Assembly: GCA_044344795.1 (NCBI GenBank)
Contig: JBIJCF010000004.1
Span: 62,001-126,000 of the forward strand
From: GCA-2737665 sp044344795
Lineage (GTDB): Bacteria > Bacteroidota > Bacteroidia > Palsa-965
Direction of reading: 5' to 3'
DNA: 64,000 nucleotides
Below, in pieces: positions 44,242-52,378 of this stretch. The stretch's first letter is position 1. Every line of letters begins with the position of its first letter. The position numbers were made by a program, and so were the translations under genes. The notes below the pieces were generated by a model that worked only from the letters and a program-made list of their open reading frames with translations, was not told the origin of the DNA and searched no databases.

Positions 44242-45327
44242 ATGGCTATTACCAAGGAACAAGTTATAGATGCACTGCGCAACGTGGATGATCCGGATTT
44301 GAAAAAAGATCTGGTGACGCTGAATATGGTGAAGGATGTAGAAGTGGAGGGTAAAAAAGTTTCGTTTACCGTTGTACTCACCACTCCTGCGTGTCCCATG
44401 AAAGACATGATTCATCGGGCTTGCGTGAATGCGATAAAATATTTTGTGGATCAGGAAGCGGAAGTGAACGTGCACATGACGGCGAATACGACCACTCAAC
44501 GCACCAACAGTATTTTACCCGGAGTGAAAAATGTCATCGCCGTTTCTTCCGGAAAGGGTGGTGTCGGAAAATCAACCATTGCGGCGAATCTGGCGTGTGC
44601 ACTGGCAATGACCGGAGCGAAAGTTGGTTTGGTAGATGCAGATATTTACGGACCTTCCGTGCCAATCATGTTCGATGTGATGAATGAAAAGCCGATGTTG
44701 CGCGACGTGAACGGTAAAACCATGATGGTGCCGGTAGAAAGTTACGGTGTGAAAGTATTGTCCATCGGCTTTTTCTCTGATATCAATCAAGCGGTGGCAT
44801 GGCGAGGACCAATGGCAACGCGCGCGTTGAATCAAATGTTGGGCGAAGCCGATTGGGGCGAACTGGATTATTTAATCATCGATTTACCTCCGGGAACGGG
44901 TGATATTCACTTGTCTTTGGTGTCCGCTGTACCTTTAACAGGCGCTGTGGTGGTGAGTACGCCGCAGCAAGTGGCTTTGGCCGATGCGCGTAAAGGTGTA
45001 GCAATGTTCCGTATGCCACAAGTGAATGTTCCGGTGCTGGGAATTGTAGAAAATATGGCTTGGTTTACACCGGCGGAATTGCCCGAAAATAAATACTTCA
45101 TCTTCGGTCGCGAAGGTGCAACAGCGTTGGGAGAACAATTAGATATTCCGGTGCTGGGACAGATTCCTTTGGTACAAAGTATTTGCGAAGCCGGTGATGC
45201 AGGACGACCTGCCGTATTGCAAAAAGATACGCCACAGGCGCAGGCATTTCTGCAAATGGCGGGCAATATCGTACGTCAGGTGGCAATCGTTAATTCCAAG
45301 CCGAAAGTAACGGTAGAATCAGTCTAA
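44242..45327 (+). CDS. mrp: Mrp/ApbC family Fe-S cluster carrier ATPase
   Basis: P-loop protein of 361 residues that assembles or carries Fe-S clusters. The N-terminal MIP18/DUF59 domain (about 1-85) has a single conserved Cys (C51 in TTPACPMKD). The ATPase domain has the deviant Walker A SSGKGGVGKS (102-111). The CxxC that binds the bridging cluster in ApbC and Nbp35 proteins (after ENMxxF) is absent: the sequence reads ENMAWFTPAELPEN. I believe this is usual for Bacteroidota homologues. A NifU-like gene follows, so a role in cluster delivery is well supported. Confidence 0.92.
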   Translation: MAITKEQVIDALRNVDDPDLKKDLVTLNMVKDVEVEGKKVSFTVVLTTPACPMKDMIHRACVNAIKYFVDQEAEVNVHMTANTTTQRTNSILPGVKNVIAVSSGKGGVGKSTIAANLACALAMTGAKVGLVDADIYGPSVPIMFDVMNEKPMLRDVNGKTMMVPVESYGVKVLSIGFFSDINQAVAWRGPMATRALNQMLGEADWGELDYLIIDLPPGTGDIHLSLVSAVPLTGAVVVSTPQQVALADARKGVAMFRMPQVNVPVLGIVENMAWFTPAELPENKYFIFGREGATALGEQLDIPVLGQIPLVQSICEAGDAGRPAVLQKDTPQAQAFLQMAGNIVRQVAIVNSKPKVTVESV

Positions 45328-45331
45328 ATAG

Positions 45332-45339
45332 TATCTTTG
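45332..45339 (+). promoter_or_regulatory. Promoter -7 element of the NifU-like gene
   Basis: TATCTTTG fits TAnnTTTG, directly after the mrp stop codon and 21 bases before the ATG at 45361. It may add to read-through from mrp. Confidence 0.4.
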
Positions 45340-45360
45340 CTCACGAAAAATCAGGAAGTC

Positions 45361-45624
45361 ATGCAGGCATCAATGATTGAGAGAATAGAGTCGGCGTTGG
45401 ATCAACTGCGTCCTTTTTTGGAAGCAGACGGTGGCAATGTGCGTTTGGTAGAAGTGACGGATGATCTGATCGTGCGATTGGAATTGATGGGTGCGTGCAA
45501 ATCTTGTTCGATGCGCATGATGACGTTTAAAGCGGGATTGGAAGAAGCGGTGCGCCGTGCCGTTCCTGAAGTGAAAGCGGTGGAAGCCATTAACATGAAC
45601 CAGGAAGTGGTAAGTCCGGCCTGA
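45361..45624 (+). CDS. NifU C-terminal domain (Nfu-type) Fe-S scaffold
   Basis: Protein of 87 residues from the ATG at 45361. A TTG start 24 bases earlier is unlikely. It is a stand-alone Nfu domain: LRPFLEADGGNVRLVEV, then the cluster-binding CxxC (C46, C49 in GACKSCSMRMMTF) and a C-terminal helix. Nfu proteins bind a 4Fe-4S cluster at a dimer interface and hand it to apoproteins. Together with mrp upstream it forms a small Fe-S maturation unit, followed by the Fe-S enzyme genes korAB. Confidence 0.93.
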   Translation: MQASMIERIESALDQLRPFLEADGGNVRLVEVTDDLIVRLELMGACKSCSMRMMTFKAGLEEAVRRAVPEVKAVEAINMNQEVVSPA

Positions 45625-45639
45625 TTGTAAAAATCATAC

Positions 45640-45647
45640 TAACTTTG
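45640..45647 (+). promoter_or_regulatory. Promoter -7 element before the Cys-rich micro-ORF
   Basis: TAACTTTG fits TAnnTTTG and ends 4 bases before the ATG at 45652, so the transcript would begin at or next to the start codon. No -33 TTTG is seen. Confidence 0.45.
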
Positions 45648-45651
45648 AACC

Positions 45652-45723
45652 ATGAAATCAATCCTTACTCCAATGATGTGTAACTGTTGCGGCATGAAGT
45701 GTTGCAATGCATCAAGGGATTGA
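45652..45723 (+). CDS. Candidate 23-residue Cys-rich leader peptide
   Basis: An ATG frame of 23 codons encodes MKSILTPMMCNCCGMKCCNA followed by SRD. It has five cysteines (C10, C12, C13, C17, C18) and five Met, too many for chance in so short a frame. A TAnnTTTG element precedes it and an intrinsic terminator follows 30 bases later, so it forms its own unit of about 140 bases before korA. It may be a metal- or Fe-S-related micropeptide or a leader peptide whose Cys codons sense cysteinyl-tRNA to control the terminator. Both readings are inferences. Expression is not shown by the sequence. Confidence 0.5.
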   Translation: MKSILTPMMCNCCGMKCCNASRD

Positions 45724-45753
45724 CCTAATTGAAATGAATATTATAGTATCAAT

Positions 45754-45787
45754 AAAGGTTTTTCCCGCATAGGAAAAACCTTTTTTT
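45754..45787 (+). terminator. Intrinsic terminator or attenuator before korA
   Basis: AAAGGTTTTTCC, a 6-base loop and GGAAAAACCTTT form a perfect 12-bp stem followed by T residues. It ends 16 bases before the korA ATG, so korA must be read through it or started within it. Confidence 0.88.
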
Positions 45788-45803
45788 GTTTGTTTAAGAA
45801 ATT

Positions 45804-47666
45804 ATGAGCGCATCTAATCACACTACCGAGCAAAAGAAAAGCGTCGTGATCATGTTTGCCGGCGATTCCGGAGACGGAATTCAATTAACCGGTTCGCAGT
45901 TCACAGGAACAGCGGCGTTGTTCGGAAACGATATCAGCACCTTCCCGAATTTCCCAGCTGAGATTCGTGCCCCTCAGGGAACATTACCGGGTGTTTCCGG
46001 ATTTCAATTGCACTTCGGAAGTGTAGAGATCAACTCTCCCGGCGATGTGTGCGACGTATTAGTGGTGATGAATGCCGCTGCGTTAAAAGCCAACTTGCGT
46101 CAATTGCGCAAGAACGGAACGATCATCGCCAATACAGATGGTTTCGATCCGAAAAATTTGAAGTTGGCGAAATATCCCGATGGTGTGAATCCTTTAATGG
46201 ACGGTTCATTGTCGGAGTATAATTTGATAACCATCGATGTGACCAAAATGACCCGTAATGCATTGGCAGGTTCGGGCATGGGCACAAAAGAAATCGATCG
46301 TTCCAAAAATATGTTCGTGTTGGGATTCATCTATTGGATGTACAACCGATCCTTGGAACACACGAAAGAATTTTTGAAAGAACAATTCCGTAAACGCCCC
46401 GAGTTGATTGATGCCAACATGAAAGTGTTGCAGGCCGGGTACAACTATGGCGACACCACGGAAACACCTATGACACGTTACGATGTACGTCAGGCTAAAT
46501 TGCAGCCGGGAACGTATCGCAGCATCATGGGTAATCAAGGTGTGGCGCTGGGTTTAATTGCTGCTGCACAAAAAGCAGGACTCACGTTGTTCTACGGTAC
46601 CTATCCGATTACGCCTGCTTCCGATATTTTGCACGAATTATCAAAGCATAAAAACTTCGGCGTAAAAACGTTTCAGGCAGAAGATGAAATAGCTGGAATT
46701 ACTGCAGCCATTGGTGCCTCGTTTGGTGGACAATTAGGCGTAACGGCTTCTTCCGGTCCGGGTATTGCATTGAAAACAGAAGCTATTGGTTTGGCAACGA
46801 TGTTGGAATTACCATTAGTCATCGTTAATATCCAGCGAGGCGGACCATCTACAGGGTTGCCGACTAAAACCGAACAAGCTGATTTGTTGCAAGCATTTTA
46901 CGGCCGTAATGGAGAATGTCCTGTGCCGATTATTAGTGCCAGTTCACCGAATGACACATTTGATTCAGCGTACGAAGCAGTGCGCATTGCATTGGAACAC
47001 ATGATTCCGGTGTTTTTCCTGAGTGACGGATATATTGCCAACGGTGCAGAACCTTGGAAGTTCCCGACAGCAGCGGATTTGAAGCCTATTCACGTTAAAT
47101 ACGCAGAGAACAATTTGTCGGAAGGCGAAAAATTTCATCCTTATATGCGTGATGAAAAACTCGCGCGTCCTTGGGCTATTCCGGGAACGAAAGGTTTGGA
47201 ACACCGCATTGGTGGAATTGAGAAAGAGCACATTACCGGCAACATTTCGTACGATCCGGAGAACCATGAATTCATGGTGAAGTTGCGTCAGGAAAAAGTA
47301 GACAAGATTGCCAATTACATTCCTGATCAACAATTGGACAGCGGTCCGGAAAAAGGACGTATTGCGGTATTGGCGTGGGGTTCAACGTATGGTGTAATTC
47401 GTGCCGCATTGCGCGAGTTGCGCGAAGAAGAAGGTATTGATGCAGCACACATTCATCTGCGTTACATCAATCCTTTCCCGAAAAATCTGGAAGCCCTGTT
47501 ACGTAGTTATGACACCGTCCTTGTTCCTGAAATCAATAACGGACAATTGGTGCGCATTATACGCGATCGCTTCTTAATTGATGCGAAACCTTTAAATAAA
47601 ATCAAAGGTGTACCATTCGCAACAAGTGAAATTAATAGTAAAATAAAAGAATTGTTAGGCGCATAA
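45804..47666 (+). CDS. korA: 2-oxoacid:ferredoxin oxidoreductase, fused gamma-alpha subunit
   Basis: Together with KorB it decarboxylates 2-oxoglutarate (or a related 2-oxoacid) to the acyl-CoA and passes electrons to ferredoxin. The 620-residue chain has a gamma domain (about 10-195, with FAGDSGDGIQLTGSQF and PNFPAEIRAPQGT) joined to the alpha domain (about 210-620). The alpha part contains YGTYPITPASDILHELSK, GVTASSGPGIALKTEAIGLA and QRGGPSTGLPTKTEQADLL. The fusion is the usual arrangement in Bacteroidota and Actinobacteria. korB follows after 24 bases. Confidence 0.95.
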   Translation: MSASNHTTEQKKSVVIMFAGDSGDGIQLTGSQFTGTAALFGNDISTFPNFPAEIRAPQGTLPGVSGFQLHFGSVEINSPGDVCDVLVVMNAAALKANLRQLRKNGTIIANTDGFDPKNLKLAKYPDGVNPLMDGSLSEYNLITIDVTKMTRNALAGSGMGTKEIDRSKNMFVLGFIYWMYNRSLEHTKEFLKEQFRKRPELIDANMKVLQAGYNYGDTTETPMTRYDVRQAKLQPGTYRSIMGNQGVALGLIAAAQKAGLTLFYGTYPITPASDILHELSKHKNFGVKTFQAEDEIAGITAAIGASFGGQLGVTASSGPGIALKTEAIGLATMLELPLVIVNIQRGGPSTGLPTKTEQADLLQAFYGRNGECPVPIISASSPNDTFDSAYEAVRIALEHMIPVFFLSDGYIANGAEPWKFPTAADLKPIHVKYAENNLSEGEKFHPYMRDEKLARPWAIPGTKGLEHRIGGIEKEHITGNISYDPENHEFMVKLRQEKVDKIANYIPDQQLDSGPEKGRIAVLAWGSTYGVIRAALRELREEEGIDAAHIHLRYINPFPKNLEALLRSYDTVLVPEINNGQLVRIIRDRFLIDAKPLNKIKGVPFATSEINSKIKELLGA

Positions 47667-47690
47667 GCCGATCATAATCGCGATTATAAA

Positions 47691-48713
47691 ATGGAAACTG
47701 CAACAGTTAAACTCAGCCCGAAAGATTTTGTCACCGATCAGGAAGTTCGTTGGTGTCCGGGTTGTGGCGATTACTCCATCTTAAAACAAGTACAAACCGT
47801 CATGCCTGAAATTGGCGTGGCGCGTGAAAATATTGTCTTCATCTCCGGAATCGGATGTTCATCACGTTTTCCATATTACATGGAAACGTACGGTATGCAT
47901 TCTATTCACGGTCGTGCAACTGCTATAGCAAGCGGTTTGAAAGCCACGCGTCCAGACTTAAGTGTTTGGATTGTAACCGGCGACGGCGATTCCTTGTCGA
48001 TTGGTGGTAATCACTTGATTCATTTGTTGCGTCGAAATTTCGATGTCAACGTGTTGTTGTTCAACAATGAAATTTACGGATTAACGAAAGGGCAGTATTC
48101 GCCAACTTCACACGAAGGGCAAGTGACAAAATCCTCACCAATGGGTGCGATTGATCATCCGTTCAATCCGTTGGCATTGGTGATGGGCGCATCGGGAACA
48201 TTTATTGCACGTTCTATGGATCGTGATCCTGTGCATCTGCGAACTATTCTTGCGCGAGCTAATGCACACAAAGGAACTTCGTTGGTGGAGATTTATCAGA
48301 ACTGTAACGTTTTCAACGACGGGGCATTTGAAGTGTTCACCGAGAAAGCGTCGAAGAAAAACGAAACCATTTTTGTAGAACAAGGCAAGCCCTTGTTATT
48401 TGGCGAGAACAACGACAAAGGCATAATCCTCGATGGTTTTACACCACGTGTAGTGGATATCAACAATACCAGCTTCAACGACTTGTGGATACACGATGAG
48501 AACGACCGTGGTAAAGCCGGTATTTTGTTGCAGTTTTTCGATGATCCGAAAAAGGAACATCATTTGCCACGACCATTTGGTGTGTTTTACGCGGAGCAGC
48601 GTCCGTGTTACGAAGATCTGATGCAAGCGCAAATTGATCAGGCGGTAACTGCAAAAGGAACCGGTGACTTGGATGCGCTCATCAGCGGTAAGAATACGTG
48701 GCATGTCGGATAA
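47691..48713 (+). CDS. korB: 2-oxoacid:ferredoxin oxidoreductase, beta subunit
   Basis: Thiamine-pyrophosphate and 4Fe-4S subunit of 340 residues. Cluster ligands are seen in WCPGCGD (CxxC), SGIGCSSRFPYY and, later, YQNCNVFND. The TPP/Mg site is GDGDSLSIGGNHLIH with NNEIYGLTKGQYSPTS, which also lines the substrate pocket. The set is complete, so the enzyme should be active. The 3' end overlaps the methyltransferase gene by 11 bases. Confidence 0.95.
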   Translation: METATVKLSPKDFVTDQEVRWCPGCGDYSILKQVQTVMPEIGVARENIVFISGIGCSSRFPYYMETYGMHSIHGRATAIASGLKATRPDLSVWIVTGDGDSLSIGGNHLIHLLRRNFDVNVLLFNNEIYGLTKGQYSPTSHEGQVTKSSPMGAIDHPFNPLALVMGASGTFIARSMDRDPVHLRTILARANAHKGTSLVEIYQNCNVFNDGAFEVFTEKASKKNETIFVEQGKPLLFGENNDKGIILDGFTPRVVDINNTSFNDLWIHDENDRGKAGILLQFFDDPKKEHHLPRPFGVFYAEQRPCYEDLMQAQIDQAVTAKGTGDLDALISGKNTWHVG

Positions 48714-49527
48714 CGACCATAACCGCGATTATATTTCTGTTAACCGCGAATTGTGGAATGCGCGAGTTCCGCATCACGTAGCATCTTCTTTTTACGACGT
48801 TCCCGGATTTCTGGAGGGTAAAAGTTCCTTAAATGCCATCGAACTCGAGTTACTCGGAGACGTTCAAGGCAAACGCGTTTTGCATGTGCAATGCCATTTC
48901 GGACAAGACAGTATTTCTTTGGCACGCATGGGCGCACACGTAACCGGTGTTGATTTATCCGATGCGGCGCTGAGTGAAGCAAGCGTGTTAGCGCAACGTG
49001 CGGGTGTGGATGTGCGTTTTATAGAATCGGATGTCTACGCACTGCCCAATCTATTGCACGAGAAATTCGACATCGTATTTACGAGTTACGGAACCATTGG
49101 TTGGTTACCCGATTTGAATCGTTGGGCTGAAGTAGTGAAAAATTTTCTCGAACCCGGAGGACAATTTTTGTTAGTCGAGTTTCATCCGGTGTTGTGGATG
49201 ATGGATAACGCCTTTGAAAAATTGACGTACTCCTATTTCAATGCGGCGCCCATTATCGAAACTGAGACGGGCACGTATGCCGAAACGGATGCATCTGTCA
49301 ACAAAACAGCCATCACTTGGAATCATCCGTTAACGGATGTCATCACACCTTTGCTTTCGCGAGGATTGCAGCTCACGCATTTCCAAGAATTCGATTATTC
49401 TCCTTACAATATTTTCGCTGAGGCAACAGAAGTCGCACCGGGACGTTACGCTATACGCGGTAAAGAGGGCTTATTGCCTTTGGTGTATGCGGTGAGGATG
49501 GAGAGCCGGTATGTTACCACCGATTGA
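48703..49527 (+). CDS. Class I SAM-dependent methyltransferase
   Basis: Protein of 274 residues from the ATG at 48703, which overlaps korB by 11 bases. An earlier in-frame start at 48664 lies deeper inside korB. The SAM motif I is VLHVQCHFGQDSISLARMGAHVTGVDLS, unusual in having Gln-Cys-His-Phe where most have a D/E-x-G-x-G loop. The motif II/III area is FDIVFTSYGTIGWLPDLNRWAEV. It is the common UbiE/Methyltransf_11-like type with substrate unknown. Co-translation with korB may only be compact genome layout. Confidence 0.85.
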   Translation: MSDNDHNRDYISVNRELWNARVPHHVASSFYDVPGFLEGKSSLNAIELELLGDVQGKRVLHVQCHFGQDSISLARMGAHVTGVDLSDAALSEASVLAQRAGVDVRFIESDVYALPNLLHEKFDIVFTSYGTIGWLPDLNRWAEVVKNFLEPGGQFLLVEFHPVLWMMDNAFEKLTYSYFNAAPIIETETGTYAETDASVNKTAITWNHPLTDVITPLLSRGLQLTHFQEFDYSPYNIFAEATEVAPGRYAIRGKEGLLPLVYAVRMESRYVTTD

Positions 49528-49644
49528 GCGGAGTCAAATCCGCAAGTGCTGTGATGCCATGGTTTAGGTTGTCAGTAACTCCTTTCCTGCATTTTTCTCC
49601 CTAACTTTTGTGCACTTTTAATCTTTACGCGTCTTATTATCAGG

Positions 49645-50220
49645 ATGGGGTTATTTTTTCGCACGAAAAAGTCGGAATGGACAGATGAGGAGCTGCTACG
49701 CAAGTACCGCAGTTCGGGTGATCGCGCGCTGTTTGGGGAGTTCTACAGCCGTTACGTGCACTTGGTATACGGCGTATGCCTGAAGTATTTCAAGGATCGT
49801 GAAATAGCACGTGATGCTGCAGTGCAGTTGTTCGAAAAGCTCATGACGTCACTTCAGCGCAACGAACCCGAAAATGTTTCCTCATGGTTATTGTTTGTGG
49901 CGCGTAATCACTGTATCTCCGAATTAAGAAAACATAAAGTCATGCGCGATCGATCGGAGCAATTTGAGACCGAAGAACAATTGTTTCATGGTGCGGAAGA
50001 TCGACTTACTCCCGAGGAAAAGGAGGAACGCCTGCTGCGCTTAGAACATGCGGTAAACACGCTGGGCGAAGAACAACGGCAGTGTATTGAGTTGTTATAT
50101 TTCAAAGAAAAATCATATGAAGAAATAGCAGCATTAACAGGCTTTTCAGAGAAACAAGTGAAAAGTCATTTACAAAATGGAAAGAGAAATTTGCGTTTAG
50201 CATTGGGATTGTTATCATGA
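49645..50220 (+). CDS. ECF-type RNA polymerase sigma factor
   Basis: Protein of 191 residues. Region 2 (about 25-65: YSRYVHLVYGVCLKYFKDREIARDA) binds core polymerase and the -10 DNA. Region 4 (about 130-185: LGEEQRQCIELLYFKEKSYEEIAALTGFSEKQVKSHL) carries the helix-turn-helix. The linker is Glu-rich. It overlaps the next gene by 4 bases (ATGA), the usual arrangement of an ECF sigma with its membrane anti-sigma partner. No close consensus promoter is seen upstream, and the 117-base gap holds nothing else recognisable. Confidence 0.92.
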   Translation: MGLFFRTKKSEWTDEELLRKYRSSGDRALFGEFYSRYVHLVYGVCLKYFKDREIARDAAVQLFEKLMTSLQRNEPENVSSWLLFVARNHCISELRKHKVMRDRSEQFETEEQLFHGAEDRLTPEEKEERLLRLEHAVNTLGEEQRQCIELLYFKEKSYEEIAALTGFSEKQVKSHLQNGKRNLRLALGLLS

Positions 50221-51275
50221 AAAACGAGCAAGAAAATAAATTGTTAAGCGGACAAACGCTGCAAGCCTTTCTGGACGGTTCACTTCCTCCCGAACAGCAG
50301 GGTGCAGTGCAGCGTTTGCTCAATGATTGTGAATTGAACCGCGAAGCATTAGCTGGTTACACCTTGTTCCCTGAGGCGTTTGCAGATGTTTCAGGCTTGC
50401 AACAACAATTTAAAGTGCCGTCCACACCTGCTGTTTCACCATGGACTTGGTTAGCAACCGGTGCATTTGTTCTTACTGCCTTAGGTTGGTGGTGGTCGTC
50501 GGACTCTGAAAAGCCTGCACCTGTCAACGAAACAAAGGTTGCTGCGCCGATAATGTTGCAGTCACCTCAAGTGGTATTGTCCCCTCAGGAAGAGCACTTC
50601 GTCAACCCCGAGGCTAAAACAATCAAAGTGCAATTGCCTGCAGTGGTTGTCACTCCTGAAACACCAACGGTTGATCAACGTATCACCACAACAGATATCT
50701 TACCACCATTAACGATAACGTTAGACAATACGGTTCCGGAACCACAAGCCCCGTTGCAGCCTTCTGCACAACAAAATATCGGGTACATCTACGATTTGAA
50801 AGTGACCGATTTTGATAAGTACTATCGCGGTTCAATTGAAGTTAGTAGTATTGAACCGGGCGGCACTCCTGCGGTATATGAGCAAAAGACAGATCGCACG
50901 GATGTAATAGCGCCAACCACTCGCTCAGTACCCGCGGAGGAATATTTGCGTAAAGGTTTAAAAGCATTTCGTGATGAAAAGTATCAGCGTTGCGTAAATG
51001 CCATGACAGTTTTGTACGAGCACAATCCGAAAGACATCAATGCGCAGTTTTACCTGAGTTTGTCGTACTTCAATCTCGATCAATATGCGATGGCTTTGAA
51101 GAAATTCGATGAATTGCTGGCAGGAGGGAATCACGCCTTTGCTGAAGAAGCGGAATGGTATCGGGCTTTAACTCTGGAGCGTCAAGGTAAAAAAGAAGCC
51201 CAGGAAGCATTCGCTAAAATTGCGCAGGGGCAAGGCTTTTATGCGAAAAAAGCACAAGGAAAATTGAAGCCCTGA
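50217..51275 (+). CDS. Membrane protein with TPR domain, probable anti-sigma factor
   Basis: Protein of 352 residues. The N-terminal cytoplasmic part (about 1-70) is helical and acidic but lacks the HxxxCxxC zinc motif of ZAS anti-sigma factors. A single membrane segment follows (about 75-95: WTWLATGAFVLTALGWWW), then a Pro/Val/Thr-rich periplasmic linker (100-240). The C-terminus has TPR-like repeats (about 245-350: YLRKGLKAFRDEKYQRCVNAM and INAQFYLSLSYFNLDQYAMAL). Coupled translation with the sigma gene supports the anti-sigma role. The periplasmic TPR part would be the sensor. This is inference from layout. Confidence 0.8.
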   Translation: MKNEQENKLLSGQTLQAFLDGSLPPEQQGAVQRLLNDCELNREALAGYTLFPEAFADVSGLQQQFKVPSTPAVSPWTWLATGAFVLTALGWWWSSDSEKPAPVNETKVAAPIMLQSPQVVLSPQEEHFVNPEAKTIKVQLPAVVVTPETPTVDQRITTTDILPPLTITLDNTVPEPQAPLQPSAQQNIGYIYDLKVTDFDKYYRGSIEVSSIEPGGTPAVYEQKTDRTDVIAPTTRSVPAEEYLRKGLKAFRDEKYQRCVNAMTVLYEHNPKDINAQFYLSLSYFNLDQYAMALKKFDELLAGGNHAFAEEAEWYRALTLERQGKKEAQEAFAKIAQGQGFYAKKAQGKLKP

Positions 51276-51319
51276 TAGGTATCAGTATTCGCATACACTG
51301 TTCTCGTTATCTTTGAATC

Positions 51320-52357
51320 ATGATACGGGATAAGCGTTTTGTGCGATGGGCAACGGTGACCTTGATCGCTTTGTATTTGGTTGTGATTGCAGGTGCTGTA
51401 GTACGCGCTACAGGCTCAGGAATGGGCTGCCCCGATTGGCCTCGCTGCTTCGGTTATTACATTCCGCCTACTGATCCTTTTCAACTCGAGTTTCATCCGC
51501 AACAGGAATATCGTAAAGGCATTATGATTATTCGTAATGATACCTTGTGGCGTGCAACAATTGATTTTACTTCTACAGCCGATTTCAACCGTAGTAATTG
51601 GGAGAAATATCCCAAACATGACTATGCGAAATTCGTCTGGTGGCAAACCTGGGTAGAATACGTGAATCGCTTGTTGGGTGCACTTTCCGGCTTGTGTATG
51701 TTAGTATTGGCATTGATGTCTTTACGCTATTGGAAAACGGATCGCACCATTGTATACGCGCTGATCGTAGCTTTCCTAATGATTTTATTCGTGAGTTGGC
51801 TGGGCGCAATAGTTGTTGCAACCAATCTTAAACCGTGGTCGATTACATTGCATATGCTAAGTGCACTAATCATGATTGCGGTAGTATTGTTTGTGCAATC
51901 ACGAGTGCCTTTGAAGACCGGATTAATTCATACATTCAGTATCACACGGCGTTCTCGGTTGCTCCTTGCAGGTGCATTGGTGTTGACGTTGTCGCAAACA
52001 ATTTTTGGTACTCGCGTTCGTCAGCAAATTGATACCATTAAGAATAATATGGATGGTCTTTCACGTGAGACGTGGATTGAACAATTGGATAACGGTTACC
52101 TGCTGCATATGCTAACTGCAGTAATCACGTTGCTGTTGAATTCACTATTGTGTTACCTCTTGTGGAAACAAAAACCACAAGGCATGATGAAGTGGTTAAC
52201 AATTGGTATACTGTTGTTCGTGTGGGGTGAATACGGCGCAGGTGTATTGATGCACAATTTTGCTATTCCGTCATTTGTACAACCGGTGCATTTGGTATTC
52301 GCAGTAGTGTTATTCGGGCTGCAATTTGCTTATCTCATGCGTACAAAATCGCACTAA
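51320..52357 (+). CDS. ctaA: Heme A synthase (COX15/CtaA family)
   Basis: Converts heme O to heme A for cytochrome oxidase. The 345-residue protein has about eight membrane segments. The first extracytoplasmic loop holds the Cys pair C37 and C43 (MGCPDWPRCFG). The loop is extended (about 50-108) in comparison with Bacillus CtaA. Heme-ligand histidines are H178 (ITLHML), H263 (LLHMLTA) and H324 (QPVHLV). At the position of the first ligand (ExxH), the sequence is E113-Y-V-N116, so the His is Asn. The synthase function is likely but this exception is worth noting. It lies 44 bases after the TPR gene. Confidence 0.9.
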   Translation: MIRDKRFVRWATVTLIALYLVVIAGAVVRATGSGMGCPDWPRCFGYYIPPTDPFQLEFHPQQEYRKGIMIIRNDTLWRATIDFTSTADFNRSNWEKYPKHDYAKFVWWQTWVEYVNRLLGALSGLCMLVLALMSLRYWKTDRTIVYALIVAFLMILFVSWLGAIVVATNLKPWSITLHMLSALIMIAVVLFVQSRVPLKTGLIHTFSITRRSRLLLAGALVLTLSQTIFGTRVRQQIDTIKNNMDGLSRETWIEQLDNGYLLHMLTAVITLLLNSLLCYLLWKQKPQGMMKWLTIGILLFVWGEYGAGVLMHNFAIPSFVQPVHLVFAVVLFGLQFAYLMRTKSH

Positions 52358-52378
52358 ATAGATCTGTCCTAACTTCAA

